Positions 1 through 8,903 of a stretch of DNA of 64,000 nucleotides are shown one piece after another (the first letter of the stretch is position 1; each line of letters begins with the position of its first letter). This DNA is from JBPRGG01 sp051418075. GTDB lineage: Bacteria > Bacteroidota > Bacteroidia > Cytophagales > Cyclobacteriaceae. The notes under the pieces were generated by a model. That model made no database searches and was not told where the DNA came from. It saw only the letters and a program-made list of their open reading frames with translations. Where the stretch lies: positions 20,476 through 84,475 of the forward strand of contig JBPRGG010000016.1 of assembly GCA_051418075.1 (NCBI GenBank), given 5' to 3'. A program made the translations under genes and the position numbers.

Positions 1-1
1 A

Positions 2-958
2 TATGATAAACAAGGTAAGAAAGAGCAGTCAAGGGAAAACATCATCAGGGTATTTGGCAGTCTTGATCTGGAACTGGAAAAGAAAGTACAGGTGTTGCTA
101 GATCAAATGAAAAAATTGCCGGATAGCGAAACGGAAAAGTTTGCCATTCAATTGGCAGATATTCTCATAGATACGCATCCGGAAGAAGGCATTGCTTTTA
201 TGATCTATGGAGACCTGATGAACCAATTAGATGAAAGAGAAACATCTAAAAATTATTATCTGAAAGCAATTGAACTGGGCCATGAAAACTTTGCCGTTTG
301 GCAAAATGTTTTGCAAATGGAGTTAATGCTGGAGCAATATGACCAGGTCGTAGAACATGCCGACAGGGCATTGGAATTATTCCCTAATCAGGCCGCCATT
401 TATTATTTCAGTGGAACTGCCCATCTGATTAAAAAACAATTTCAGGAGGCCGCATTTGCCTTTGAACAAGGAAAAAAACTGGCATCAGGCAATACTCAGT
501 TACTAAGCATCATGAATGGGCAATTAGGAGATGCCTACCACAGCCTTGAGGAATATGGAAAATCTGATGCAGCCTATGAAGCAGCCCTGGATGCCAATCC
601 GGAAAATGACCATGTGCTAAACAATTACAGCTATTACCTCTCCCTGAGAAAAGATAAGCTGGACCTTGCCAAAAAAATGTCTACCAAATTGATCAAACTA
701 AATCCAGACAATGCCAATTATCTTGATACACATGCCTGGGTTTTATTCATGCTGGAAGAATATGATCAAGCCAGAAAAGTAATTGAAAAAGCCTTAAAAG
801 GAGATCCCAGTGGCACAATAATTGAACATTACGGAGATATACTGTACAAATTGGGAGATGTGGATGGTGCAGTTAAACAATGGCAAAGGGCTAAAGGTAT
901 GGATGAATCATCAGAATTAATTGATAAAAAGATAGCAGACAGGAAGTTATATGAATAA
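2..958 (+). CDS. TPR-repeat protein, 5'-truncated by the window edge
   Basis: The frame is open back to base 2 with no stop, so the gene begins upstream and the first GTG at 92 is not its start. About 318 residues are visible. They consist of consecutive 34-residue helical pairs with the TPR pattern (alternating small and aromatic residues, for example the repeats with AIYYFSGTAHLIKK, LNNYSYYLSLRK and DTHAWVLFMLEEYDQA). Such proteins are protein-interaction scaffolds. No enzymatic domain is visible in this portion. The stop overlaps the start of the next gene (DUF4292 lipoprotein) by 8 bases and the M23-like gene follows in the same way, so the three are probably one envelope-related transcription unit. 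The missing N-terminus could carry a signal peptide, which cannot be judged here. Confidence 0.9.
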   Translation, partial: YDKQGKKEQSRENIIRVFGSLDLELEKKVQVLLDQMKKLPDSETEKFAIQLADILIDTHPEEGIAFMIYGDLMNQLDERETSKNYYLKAIELGHENFAVWQNVLQMELMLEQYDQVVEHADRALELFPNQAAIYYFSGTAHLIKKQFQEAAFAFEQGKKLASGNTQLLSIMNGQLGDAYHSLEEYGKSDAAYEAALDANPENDHVLNNYSYYLSLRKDKLDLAKKMSTKLIKLNPDNANYLDTHAWVLFMLEEYDQARKVIEKALKGDPSGTIIEHYGDILYKLGDVDGAVKQWQRAKGMDESSELIDKKIADRKLYE

Positions 959-1709
959 AATTTGGTGGGGTGTTGTTCTTTTGGGAATCATAGTAACAGG
1001 CAGTTCCTGTAGTAAAAAAGTATCCGTTTCTGATTACTACAAAAAAAATAAAAAATTCGAGATCCAGCATTTTGATTTTGACTACCTAAGTTCCAGGGCC
1101 CGGGTCAGGTATAACGATGGAAGCAAAAACATGGTGCTAAATGCCAATATCAGAATTAAAAAAGATAGTATCATCTGGGTTTCTCTTTCTCCTGCCCTGG
1201 GTATCGAAGTAGCCCGTGGATTAATAACACCTGATTCTATCGCTTTTCTCAACCGGGTAGAAAAAGAATATAAAGTGTATGACTATGCTTTGCTAAGTAA
1301 ACAATTTAATTTTAATATCAATTTTCATTTGCTCCAGTCTATGATTTTAGGTAATATGCCTAAAGAAACCAATTTGAATGATCGCATGAAAAAAAACAAG
1401 GGATATTATTTGGTTGAACAGGAAATTGGTCCATTTACCATTGAAAACTACATCAGTTCCAAAACCATGAAAGTGGAAAAAGTGATCATGATGGAACATC
1501 CCAGTAACAATTCACTGGTGTTTGCCTATGATGATTTTCAGGTGATTGAAAAAATGATATTTCCTTATTCCAGTGATATCTCTCTGAACTATCACACTGC
1601 TGATGCCGAGGCAAGTACCAAAGTGAATATTGCTTACTCAAGAATAGATCTGGGTGATGAAAAGTTGAATTTCCCTTTCAATGTGCCGGATAAATATGAT
1701 AAAAAATAA
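951..1709 (+). CDS. DUF4292-family lipoprotein (LolA/LolB-like fold)
   Basis: This is a 252-residue protein with a short N-terminal hydrophobic signal ending in a lipobox (TGSSC, Cys 20), so it is predicted to be a lipoprotein. The mature part is beta-rich and matches the general pattern of DUF4292, a Bacteroidetes family usually placed near LolA/LolB-like lipoprotein-handling proteins (family knowledge). Examples are the segments on ARVRYNDGSKNMVLNANIRIKK and DSIIWVSLSPALGIEVAR. It overlaps the upstream TPR gene by 8 bases, and the M23-like gene starts 14 bases before its stop. This tight packing suggests translational coupling and a shared role in outer-membrane biogenesis. Exact function is unknown. 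Confidence 0.8.
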   Translation: MNKIWWGVVLLGIIVTGSSCSKKVSVSDYYKKNKKFEIQHFDFDYLSSRARVRYNDGSKNMVLNANIRIKKDSIIWVSLSPALGIEVARGLITPDSIAFLNRVEKEYKVYDYALLSKQFNFNINFHLLQSMILGNMPKETNLNDRMKKNKGYYLVEQEIGPFTIENYISSKTMKVEKVIMMEHPSNNSLVFAYDDFQVIEKMIFPYSSDISLNYHTADAEASTKVNIAYSRIDLGDEKLNFPFNVPDKYDKK

Positions 1710-2901
1710 AAATTATCTTATTTTCACATTATTATTTTTCTTGTTATCCCATGCTTTTGTTTGGGCTCAGAAGTCCCGTCAGCAATTAGAAAAAGAAAAA
1801 AAACAAAATCTACAGGAAATTATTGAGGCAGAAAAGATTTTAGCAGAAACAGAATCAAAGAGAATATCAAGCATCGGCCAGTTAAATGCATTAAACAACC
1901 AGATCAAAGCCAGGGAAAAACTGATTAGATCTTACCAGGCAGAAATTGAACTATTGAATGCTGAAATTAATGAAATCAATCTGATTATCAATGCCCTGGA
2001 ACAAGACCTGGTAAATCTGAAAGATGAATATGCCTCTATGGTTTACCTCACATATAAAGCTAATAATGGTTTTAACAATATAACATTTTTATTTTCTGCC
2101 AAAACCTTTAACCAATTCTTCATGCGACTTAAGTACATGGAGCAATATGCTCAGGCCAGGAAAAATCAGGTGGCTGAGATTAATAATGTTAAGGATATGC
2201 TTCAAAATCAGGTAGCCTCCATTGAAGCAAAAAATGAAGAAAAAATAGCCCTGAAAGCTCAGCAGGAACAGGAAAATCAAAATCTGCTGACTATGAAAAG
2301 TAAACAAAACAAACTGGTTAAAAATCTCCAATCCAAAGAATCTGAAATCAGAAAAGAAATTGCCCAAAGAAAAAGAGCTGTGGACAAATTGGATGAAATG
2401 ATCACAGAATTGGTGCGCAGGGAAATGGAAGAAGCAAAAAGGACCCGGGCTGATGCCAGATCATTGAAAGATATTACATCCGTTACGGCTTCTTTTGAAA
2501 ATAATAAATCCCGCCTCTCCTGGCCGGTATCATCAGGGTTTATTTCAGCCAAATTCGGGCTCAACCCCCACCCCGTGTTCAAAGGAGTAATGGAAAGCAA
2601 TGATGGGGTCAATATACAAACCAACAAAGATGAGGTAGTGACCGCAGTATTTGATGGCGTGGTTTCGCGGGTGGCGTTGGCCCCTCCGCCCTTCCATCAG
2701 GTAGTACTGGTAAGACATGGTGAATATTTTACCGTGTATTCCAAATTAAGCGATGTATTTGTAAAATCAGGTCAGGAAATCAGAAAAGGAGACCAGGTGG
2801 GTAAAGTATTCACAGATAAAGACGGTATTTCGGAGATGCATTTTATGGTTTGGAAAAATAATCAAAAATTAGATCCTCAGAATTGGTTGGTTAAAAAGTA
2901 A
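1696..2901 (+). CDS. EnvC-like murein hydrolase activator with degenerate LytM (M23) domain
   Basis: The frame opens at 1681, but the ATG at 1696 gives the proper signal peptide (MIKNKNYLIFTLLFFLLSHA...WAQ), so this start is preferred. After the signal come about 230 residues of charged coiled coil with two helical stretches, then a C-terminal M23/LytM fold of about 110 residues. The catalytic pattern is lost. The HxxxD zinc site reads NDGVN, the YxHL histidine reads YSKL, and the HxH site reads EMH. Coiled coil plus inactive LytM is the architecture of EnvC, which activates cell-division amidases rather than cutting peptidoglycan itself (family knowledge). A non-catalytic activator role is therefore inferred. 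The start lies inside the upstream DUF4292 gene. Confidence 0.85.
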   Translation: MIKNKNYLIFTLLFFLLSHAFVWAQKSRQQLEKEKKQNLQEIIEAEKILAETESKRISSIGQLNALNNQIKAREKLIRSYQAEIELLNAEINEINLIINALEQDLVNLKDEYASMVYLTYKANNGFNNITFLFSAKTFNQFFMRLKYMEQYAQARKNQVAEINNVKDMLQNQVASIEAKNEEKIALKAQQEQENQNLLTMKSKQNKLVKNLQSKESEIRKEIAQRKRAVDKLDEMITELVRREMEEAKRTRADARSLKDITSVTASFENNKSRLSWPVSSGFISAKFGLNPHPVFKGVMESNDGVNIQTNKDEVVTAVFDGVVSRVALAPPPFHQVVLVRHGEYFTVYSKLSDVFVKSGQEIRKGDQVGKVFTDKDGISEMHFMVWKNNQKLDPQNWLVKK

Positions 2902-2972
2902 ATCAGTAGATTGAACCTTTTTAATGCAATAATCCTTTATTTATTACGATGTTATATTGAACAGTGATGCTG

Positions 2973-3003
2973 TTTGTGATATTTTATAATATCTCTATAT
3001 TTA
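2973..3003 (+). promoter_or_regulatory. Bacteroidetes-type promoter upstream of tatA
   Basis: TTTG at 2973-2976 is followed after exactly 19 bases by TATATTTA at 2996-3003, which matches the TTTG-N19-TAnnTTTG consensus except at the last base. It lies about 30 bases before the tatA start and would drive tatA-gatA-transglycosylase separately from the upstream unit. Confidence 0.5.
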
Positions 3004-3032
3004 CAATTTAAATTTCAAAAAACTATTGAATT

Positions 3033-3254
3033 ATGACTGGAGTCTTATTATTTGTCGGAGGTTTAGGTGGATGGGAAATATTTTTAATCATCTCTGTTTT
3101 ACTTATATTTTTTGGAGCTAAAAAAATTCCGGAATTAGCCCGTGGGTTAGGTAAAGGAATTAAAGAATTTAAAGACGCAACCAAAGATGTTAAAGACAAA
3201 ATAGAAGAAGGAGTTCAGGAAGAAGGGGTTAAACAGGAAGATTCAAAACCCTAA
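3033..3254 (+). CDS. tatA: Twin-arginine translocase subunit TatA/TatE family
   Basis: This 73-residue protein has one N-terminal transmembrane helix (GWEIFLIISVLLIFF), then the hinge and amphipathic helix hallmark FGAKKIPELARGLGKGIKEF, and a short charged tail. This is the standard TatA layout. TatA forms the protein-conducting part of the Tat pathway, which exports folded cofactor-containing proteins across the inner membrane. tatC is not in this window. At least one probable Tat substrate is, namely the 2Fe-2S subunit at 39081. The gene lies 131 bases after the EnvC-like gene with its own likely promoter, and gatA follows 6 bases after its stop in the same reading frame. Confidence 0.93.
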   Translation: MTGVLLFVGGLGGWEIFLIISVLLIFFGAKKIPELARGLGKGIKEFKDATKDVKDKIEEGVQEEGVKQEDSKP

Positions 3255-3260
3255 TCTGCC

Positions 3261-4700
3261 TTGGAACCCTATGCCTCTTACCAACCAATCGTTTCACTTC
3301 TGAAATCAGGCCAGACAACCTGCAGGAAAGTAGTGGAATACTATTTAGCCAACATTGATCAGCAGAATCAATTAAATGTATTTCTTGAAGTTTTCGCAGA
3401 GGAGGCCCTGGCCAAAGCTGATGAAGTGGATATTAAGATAGCCCAGGGAACAGCCGGGCATCTGGCTGGAATGGTAATAGGCATTAAAGACGTTTTATGC
3501 TATAAAGCACATAAAACCCAAGCCAGTAGTCGCATTCTGGAGGGTTTTGAATCACAATATACCGGATCTGCTTTACAAAAAGTGATCGATCAGGATGCCA
3601 TCATCATCGGAAGAATAAACTGTGATGAATTTGGTATGGGTTCTTCCAATGAAAATTCTGCTTTCGGTCCGGTGAGAAACGGACTGGCCCCTGATCATGT
3701 GCCGGGCGGCTCATCCGGAGGATCTGCTGTGGCTGTGCAAATGAATATGTGTACCGCCTCCCTTGGGTCTGACACAGGCGGATCCATCAGGCAACCTGCT
3801 GCGTTTTGTGGCGTAGTAGGCTTAAAGCCCACTTATGGCCGTATCTCCCGCTATGGATTGATTGCCTATGCCTCTTCGTTCGATACAATTGGTATATTAG
3901 CCAGAACTGTGGAGGATACAGCCTTGTTACTGGAAGTAATGGCCGGGGCAGATCAAATGGATAGCACGGTTAGTTGCAGGGAAGTGCCTGCTTATACTTC
4001 TGGATTAGAAAATCAGATCAGAAAGGGTAAAGTAGCTTATTTAAAAGATACGTTCCAGGCTGAAGGGCTCGATCCTGAAATCCTGGAACAGACCAGGATT
4101 ACTTTAAATGGCATTAAACAGGATGGGTACCAAGTCGATGGTGTTGAATTTCCCTGGCTAAAATATATTTTACCTACTTATTATATTCTGATTACGGCTG
4201 AAGCCAGTGCCAATCTGGCCCGATATGATGGTGTGAAATTTGGTTATCGTGATCCTAATCCGGTAAGCCTGGAGAAAATGTATAAAAAAACCCGTTCTGA
4301 AGGATTTGGGCAGGAAGTGAAAAGGCGTATTATGTTGGGAACTTTCGTATTAAGCGCCAGTTATTATGATGCTTACTACACCAAGGCCCAAAAAGTAAGA
4401 AGGTTAATTAAGGAAAAAACAGAGGAACTTTTTCAATCCTATGATTTTCTGATTTTACCGACAACACCAAGTACTGCATTTAAATTGGGCGAAAATAATC
4501 AAAATCCACTGGAAATGTATCTGGCAGATCTGTTTACTGTTCAGGCCTCCGTTACAGGTATTCCGGCTATTTCTTTGCCCAATGGAACTGACAGCCAGGG
4601 ACTTCCTATCGGATTACAAGTAATGGCCAGCGCGTTTAAAGAACAGGAATTATTGGCCTTTTCGAATTATTTAATGATCAAAAACCAGGTAGCTGTATGA
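3261..4700 (+). CDS. gatA: Glutamyl-tRNA(Gln)/aspartyl-tRNA(Asn) amidotransferase subunit A
   Basis: This is a 479-residue amidase-signature enzyme of normal GatA length. The Ser-cisSer-Lys triad is visible: Lys 76 in GIKDVL, cis-Ser 151 in PGGSSGGS and nucleophile Ser 175 in DTGGSIRQP. GatA releases ammonia from glutamine for transamidation of misacylated tRNA, working with GatB and GatC, which are not in this window. The start must be TTG at 3261. The tatA stop is in the same frame 6 bases earlier, and the N-terminus from this TTG aligns with typical GatA proteins. No Shine-Dalgarno site is seen. The gene sits between tatA and a transglycosylase gene that overlaps its stop by 4 bases, suggesting an operon. 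Confidence 0.95.
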   Translation: MEPYASYQPIVSLLKSGQTTCRKVVEYYLANIDQQNQLNVFLEVFAEEALAKADEVDIKIAQGTAGHLAGMVIGIKDVLCYKAHKTQASSRILEGFESQYTGSALQKVIDQDAIIIGRINCDEFGMGSSNENSAFGPVRNGLAPDHVPGGSSGGSAVAVQMNMCTASLGSDTGGSIRQPAAFCGVVGLKPTYGRISRYGLIAYASSFDTIGILARTVEDTALLLEVMAGADQMDSTVSCREVPAYTSGLENQIRKGKVAYLKDTFQAEGLDPEILEQTRITLNGIKQDGYQVDGVEFPWLKYILPTYYILITAEASANLARYDGVKFGYRDPNPVSLEKMYKKTRSEGFGQEVKRRIMLGTFVLSASYYDAYYTKAQKVRRLIKEKTEELFQSYDFLILPTTPSTAFKLGENNQNPLEMYLADLFTVQASVTGIPAISLPNGTDSQGLPIGLQVMASAFKEQELLAFSNYLMIKNQVAV

Positions 4701-6055
4701 AAAAAACAATATTGAATAAATTAATACCATCTATAGTCATTTTGTTTTTTTTGATATATCCGCTTTATAGCCAGGATGATTCTGCCAATGATTATAAATA
4801 TGAATATATTCCAGATGCCAGTTATTATGAGGTGGAGGAACGTATTAAAGACATTCCTTCTGCTATCCCTTTGAGCTACAATAAAAGAATTAAAGCATTT
4901 ATAGATTATTTCACCATCAAAGACCGGGAATATACCCGAATGATCCTTCGCAGAAAAAACGTGTTTTTTCCGATTTTTGAAAAATATCTTCAAAAACATA
5001 ACCTTCCGGATGAATTAAAATACCTTTCTATCATTGAATCCGGCCTAAATACCCGGGCAATTTCCAGGGTGGGAGCCGTAGGGTTATGGCAATTTATGCC
5101 CTATACCGGTAAGATGTTCAAGTTGCATCAGGATTGGTATGTAGATGAACGTATGGACCCTGAAAAAGCTACTGAAGCTGCTTGTCTTTACCTGGCTCAG
5201 CTTTATAATATGTTTGATGATTGGGAAATGGCTTTAGCCTCTTACAATTGCGGGCCTGGCAACGTGCGTAAAGCTATCCGAAGATCAGGCTATAAAAAAA
5301 CTTTTTGGGAAGTATATCCCTATCTTCCTCGTGAAACCCGTTCTTATGTTCCCCAGTTTGTGGCCATTATTTATGTTTTAAATTACGCCGAAGAACATAA
5401 TTTTTTCCCGGAAATAGATCAGGAATTCCCCATGGCCTGGGAAACCGTTTCCATTGATGGATTTTTACATATGCCTACCCTGGCAAATTTGCTAGGTGTT
5501 TGTGAGGAAGATCTGCAAAATCTCAACCCTCAGTTGAAAAGAAATGCTTTACCGGAGGAAACCCGGAACTATCCATTGAAAATACCGGCAGACAAATTTG
5601 ATTATTTTGTATTGCATCAGGAGGAGATCCTTGACTCAGCTTCCAACCACGGAAAAGAGGAAATAGAATATATTGCCAGAAATACGGTAGGTAGTACCTA
5701 TGGTCGTGAAAAAGTAGTGTACCGGGTACGCTCCGGGGATGTTTTGGGAACCATTGCTTCAAGATACCGGGTCAGGGTATCAGATCTGAGAACCTGGAAT
5801 AATATTCGGGGTAACCTGATAAGGGTGGGACAAAACCTGAGTATTTGGGTCAGAGAAGGAAATGTTCCCAGCCGGGTAGCTTCCAGCAGCAGGCCTGCCC
5901 CCCTTCCTTCCAACAAAGTGTATATTGTGCAACCAGGAGATACCCTCTGGCATATCTCCCGCAGATATGAAGGTCTGAGTATTGAAAAGATCAAGCAATT
6001 GAACAACCTGAAAGGCAGTGAAATTAAACCCGGTCAAAAGCTGGTGTTAGGATAA
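4697..6055 (+). CDS. Membrane-bound lytic transglycosylase (MltD-like) with two LysM domains
   Basis: This is a 452-residue exported protein. A signal peptide (residues about 1-25) is followed by an SLT lysozyme-like domain at about 95-220. That domain has the catalytic Glu in IESGLN and the conserved GLWQFMP and ASYNCGPGNV motifs. Two LysM peptidoglycan-binding repeats follow at about 340-390 (YRVRSGDVLGTIASRY) and 405-452 (YIVQPGDTLWHISRRY). It should cleave the glycan strand with formation of 1,6-anhydromuramic acid and act in wall turnover. The start ATG overlaps the gatA stop (ATGA), so it is translationally coupled. The linker between SLT and LysM contains a hydrophobic, DUF-like segment of unknown role. 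Confidence 0.93.
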   Translation: MKKTILNKLIPSIVILFFLIYPLYSQDDSANDYKYEYIPDASYYEVEERIKDIPSAIPLSYNKRIKAFIDYFTIKDREYTRMILRRKNVFFPIFEKYLQKHNLPDELKYLSIIESGLNTRAISRVGAVGLWQFMPYTGKMFKLHQDWYVDERMDPEKATEAACLYLAQLYNMFDDWEMALASYNCGPGNVRKAIRRSGYKKTFWEVYPYLPRETRSYVPQFVAIIYVLNYAEEHNFFPEIDQEFPMAWETVSIDGFLHMPTLANLLGVCEEDLQNLNPQLKRNALPEETRNYPLKIPADKFDYFVLHQEEILDSASNHGKEEIEYIARNTVGSTYGREKVVYRVRSGDVLGTIASRYRVRVSDLRTWNNIRGNLIRVGQNLSIWVREGNVPSRVASSSRPAPLPSNKVYIVQPGDTLWHISRRYEGLSIEKIKQLNNLKGSEIKPGQKLVLG

Positions 6056-6156
6056 TTCTTGAAACCCATATCGGGAAATTTAAAATTACTGCGAACAGTT
6101 CCGGTAACAAATTGTTCTATTGGTAGAAATTTTTAACTCTTAAAATTAAAATATCA

Positions 6157-6630
6157 ATGGAAAAGAAAAATGAAATTATAAAAGCCCTTCAAAAAGCTTA
6201 CTGGAAAGAAATTGAAACCATCATGAATTACCAGGCCAATTCAGTCAACCTGGATGGGATCCGGGCGCATGAAATTCGTGAAATCCTGGAAGAAGAGGTG
6301 GCTGATGAGCTGGGACATTCCAGAAAATTAGCAGAAAGGATCAAGGAACTGGATGGCGTGGTTGAAGGATCGAGTTCCTTCCATGCTGAACAACAAACCA
6401 GCCAGCCACCATCAGACACTACTGATCTGGAAAGTGTGGTGAAAGGAGTAATAGATGCTGAAAAAGATGCCATTCAGCATTATAAGTATATCATTGAAAT
6501 AACAGATGGGGTTGACTTTGTTACCCAGGATCTGTGCATTGAACTTCAAGCCGATGAGGAAAAGCACCTGAGACTTTTCCGTGGTTTTCTTAAAGGAATT
6601 GAGAAAGATAAGCTCACACCGGTAGCATAA
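6157..6630 (+). CDS. Ferritin-like / bacterioferritin-type di-iron protein
   Basis: This is a 157-residue four-helix protein with the spaced Glu/His ligands of ferritin-like carboxylate-bridged di-iron proteins. They are Glu in KEIET near residue 18, EEEVADELGH near 45-54, DAEKDAIQHY near 103-112 and QADEEKH near 130-136. It could store or oxidise iron or protect against oxidants. A role as a Dps- or rubrerythrin-like protein cannot be separated from sequence alone, and no rubredoxin CxxC domain is present. It appears to be a single gene, about 100 bases from the transglycosylase and followed by a strong terminator. Confidence 0.85.
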   Translation: MEKKNEIIKALQKAYWKEIETIMNYQANSVNLDGIRAHEIREILEEEVADELGHSRKLAERIKELDGVVEGSSSFHAEQQTSQPPSDTTDLESVVKGVIDAEKDAIQHYKYIIEITDGVDFVTQDLCIELQADEEKHLRLFRGFLKGIEKDKLTPVA

Positions 6631-6655
6631 TTTATTCAATAATTTTTAATCATGG

Positions 6656-6689
6656 AGGTTGACCCTGGTAAAAGGTCAACCTGTTTTTT
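6656..6689 (+). terminator. Rho-independent terminator after the ferritin-like gene
   Basis: A perfect 9-bp stem (AGGTTGACC at 6656-6664 with GGTCAACCT at 6674-6682), a 9-base loop and a following run of six T form a textbook terminator 25 bases after the stop codon. Confidence 0.9.
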
Positions 6690-6831
6690 GTGTTCCTCCC
6701 TTTGTCAAAAGCTCACCCGCTTGTTTATTAATTTATAGGAATTTAACAGTAACAATTTAGCCAATCATAGATTATATAAGTAGACAAAATGCTCTAAAGA
6801 AAGAAATTTTTTAACCTAAAAAATATTAAAA

Positions 6832-8325
6832 ATGAAAGGTAGTAATCTTTTTTCATTGGTCTTTATTTTATTGTTTTACATATCATGTACCGGGCAAAAT
6901 AATCCTCCAGAACAAATACAGACCAGTCAGCTTACCACATTTGAACAAAAGCAACAAAATGCCACTAGTTCAGGTAGTTATGTTGGAAATAATGAAACTC
7001 AGGAAGCTGATATTCCACCTGCATTGAATTTCACAGAAGCAGCCAGGGAAGTTACGCCTGCCGTAGTTCACATTATTTCAACCATCAATCCTACCCCTGG
7101 TCAACAAAGACAAAATCAAATTCCACCACAATTAAGACAATTCTTTAATTTACCCGGGCCTCAAAGACCTCAACCACGTCAAGGTTCTGGCTCTGGAGTT
7201 ATTATTTCAGAAGATGGCTACATTGTCACAAATAATCATGTGATCGCAGATGCTGATAATCTGCAGGTCACCATGAACAATAATCAGACTTATACTGCAG
7301 AAGTCATTGGCACTGACCCCACTACTGACCTGGCCCTGGTTAAAATCGATCCTTCAAATAATCTGCCGTTTGTTCCATTCGGTGATATAGATCAGGTAGA
7401 AGTTGGTGACTGGGTATTGGCAGTAGGAAATCCCTTTAATCTTTCTTCCACTGTAACAGCCGGAATTGTAAGTGCATTATCCCGGAGTATCAACATTTTA
7501 AGGGAACAGGCAGCTGTAGAAGCTTTTATTCAAACGGATGCTGCTATTAATCCCGGCAACAGCGGAGGCGCATTAGTAAATCTTGATGGAGAATTAGTGG
7601 GTATTAATACCGCCATTGCTTCACCTACTGGTGCTTATGCTGGTTATGGTTTTGCTGTGCCCATCAACCTGACCAGAAAAGTAGTGAATGACCTGTTAAA
7701 TTATGGCGTAGTACAAAGAGGTTATCTGGGTGTTTTTATCAGGGACATCAATGAGGAACTGGCCGATGAAGAAGATATCAATATCAGACAGGGTGTTTAT
7801 GTAGACAGTTTGGTGGATGCCGGTGCTGCTGAAGCCGCCGGAATTCAATCAGGTGATATCATTGTAGAGGTAGAAGACCAGGACATTGAAAATGTTTCTC
7901 AATTACAGGTAGCCATTGCCGAGAAAAGACCTGGCGATGAAATTGATATTACAGTATTGCGAAACGGGAATCGTCGTAATCTGGATGTAACCCTGAAAAA
8001 TATGCAGGGAAACACAGAATTAGTCAGAGAAACCACAGCCAGTATGTTGGATCAATTAGGTATTGGTGTATCCAACTTATCTGAAGCTGAACAGGAACAA
8101 TTAGGTATTGATGCCGGAGTAAGAGTGATGCGTATACAACCTAATGGCCTGATTGGCAGGTCCACTCAAATGATGGAAGGTTTTATAATCCAGCAAGTGG
8201 ACAACCAGGATATTAATAATGTGGCTGAACTTACCAATACTTTAAAAAATAAAAGTGGTGGTGTGATTGTTGCAGGTGTATATCCTGGTAATTCTGAAAC
8301 TTATTATTATGCATTCGGATTGTAA
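6832..8325 (+). CDS. HtrA/DegP-family trypsin-like serine protease with two PDZ domains, probable lipoprotein
   Basis: This is a 497-residue S1C protease. A hydrophobic N-terminus ends at Cys 19 (FYISC), suggesting a lipid-anchored periplasmic enzyme. This is a variation on the usual soluble DegP signal. The protease domain has the triad His 136 (TNNHV), Asp 166 (TTDLALV) and Ser 244 (NPGNSGGAL). PDZ1 spans about residues 300-390 (YLGVFI, VEVEDQDIENVSQLQVAI), and a weaker PDZ2 runs from about 410 to the end. A Gln/Pro-rich linker (residues 86-117) precedes the protease domain. Its role is degradation or refolding of damaged envelope proteins. It is monocistronic, followed by a terminator. Confidence 0.95.
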   Translation: MKGSNLFSLVFILLFYISCTGQNNPPEQIQTSQLTTFEQKQQNATSSGSYVGNNETQEADIPPALNFTEAAREVTPAVVHIISTINPTPGQQRQNQIPPQLRQFFNLPGPQRPQPRQGSGSGVIISEDGYIVTNNHVIADADNLQVTMNNNQTYTAEVIGTDPTTDLALVKIDPSNNLPFVPFGDIDQVEVGDWVLAVGNPFNLSSTVTAGIVSALSRSINILREQAAVEAFIQTDAAINPGNSGGALVNLDGELVGINTAIASPTGAYAGYGFAVPINLTRKVVNDLLNYGVVQRGYLGVFIRDINEELADEEDINIRQGVYVDSLVDAGAAEAAGIQSGDIIVEVEDQDIENVSQLQVAIAEKRPGDEIDITVLRNGNRRNLDVTLKNMQGNTELVRETTASMLDQLGIGVSNLSEAEQEQLGIDAGVRVMRIQPNGLIGRSTQMMEGFIIQQVDNQDINNVAELTNTLKNKSGGVIVAGVYPGNSETYYYAFGL

Positions 8326-8351
8326 GAAAGGCTAAAAATTTATAAATTAAG

Positions 8352-8389
8352 AAAAGCGAAATGGTTTTTGAAGGCTAATTTCGCTTTTT
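8352..8389 (+). terminator. Rho-independent terminator after the HtrA gene
   Basis: An 11-bp perfect stem (AAAAGCGAAAT at 8352-8362, ATTTCGCTTTT at 8378-8388) with a 15-base loop ends in a T run, 27 bases after the stop. The A/T-rich flanks would let it work in both directions. Confidence 0.85.
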
Positions 8390-8407
8390 CTATTAATAAT
8401 AAATGCA

Positions 8408-8758
8408 ATGATTAAATTAATAGAAACTGACAAAGAAAAAGTTCTGGGTTTGGAAGTAACAGGTAAAATAAACAAACAGGACTATGAGCTAATCAACCCC
8501 AAAATTGATAACGCTATAAAAAAATATGGTAAAATAAACCTTTATCTTGAAATTAAAGATTTGGAGGGATTTACTCCCAAGGCTGCCTGGGAAGACTTCA
8601 AGGAAATTAAACATTGGAATGAGTTTGAAAAAATTGCCATAATTGGTAAGGATGATTGGGAGACAATGGTAACCGGTTTGACAAACCTGGTCATTCCTGG
8701 AGAAGTAAGATATTTTGATTTTTCTGAAAAGCATATTGCTTTAGATTGGATCAACTAA
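8408..8758 (+). CDS. SpoIIAA-like (STAS-fold) protein
   Basis: This is a 116-residue single-domain protein matching the SpoIIAA-like family (PF11964). It has an N-terminal beta strand around VLGLEVTGKINKQDY, a strand at INLYLEIKD, the conserved GFTPKAAWEDFK, and WETMVTGLTNLVIPGEVRYF near the end. Family members resemble anti-anti-sigma STAS domains or lipid-binding Sec14 domains. The Ser phosphorylated in true SpoIIAA is not obvious here, so a role in partner switching is not supported. It stands alone between the HtrA terminator and the chemoreceptor gene. The physiological role is unknown. Confidence 0.85.
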   Translation: MIKLIETDKEKVLGLEVTGKINKQDYELINPKIDNAIKKYGKINLYLEIKDLEGFTPKAAWEDFKEIKHWNEFEKIAIIGKDDWETMVTGLTNLVIPGEVRYFDFSEKHIALDWIN

Positions 8759-8903
8759 CATTTCAGGAATTATCAAAAATAATCTTTGAAGTATTCAATC
8801 TTACACTGGAAAGATTACAACCTCAGTACACTTTTTTCAAGTGATTTTAGCTGCTAAATTGCCCTCGATTTAATAAAGTTAAAAACACCAACTATAAAGT
8901 GCA

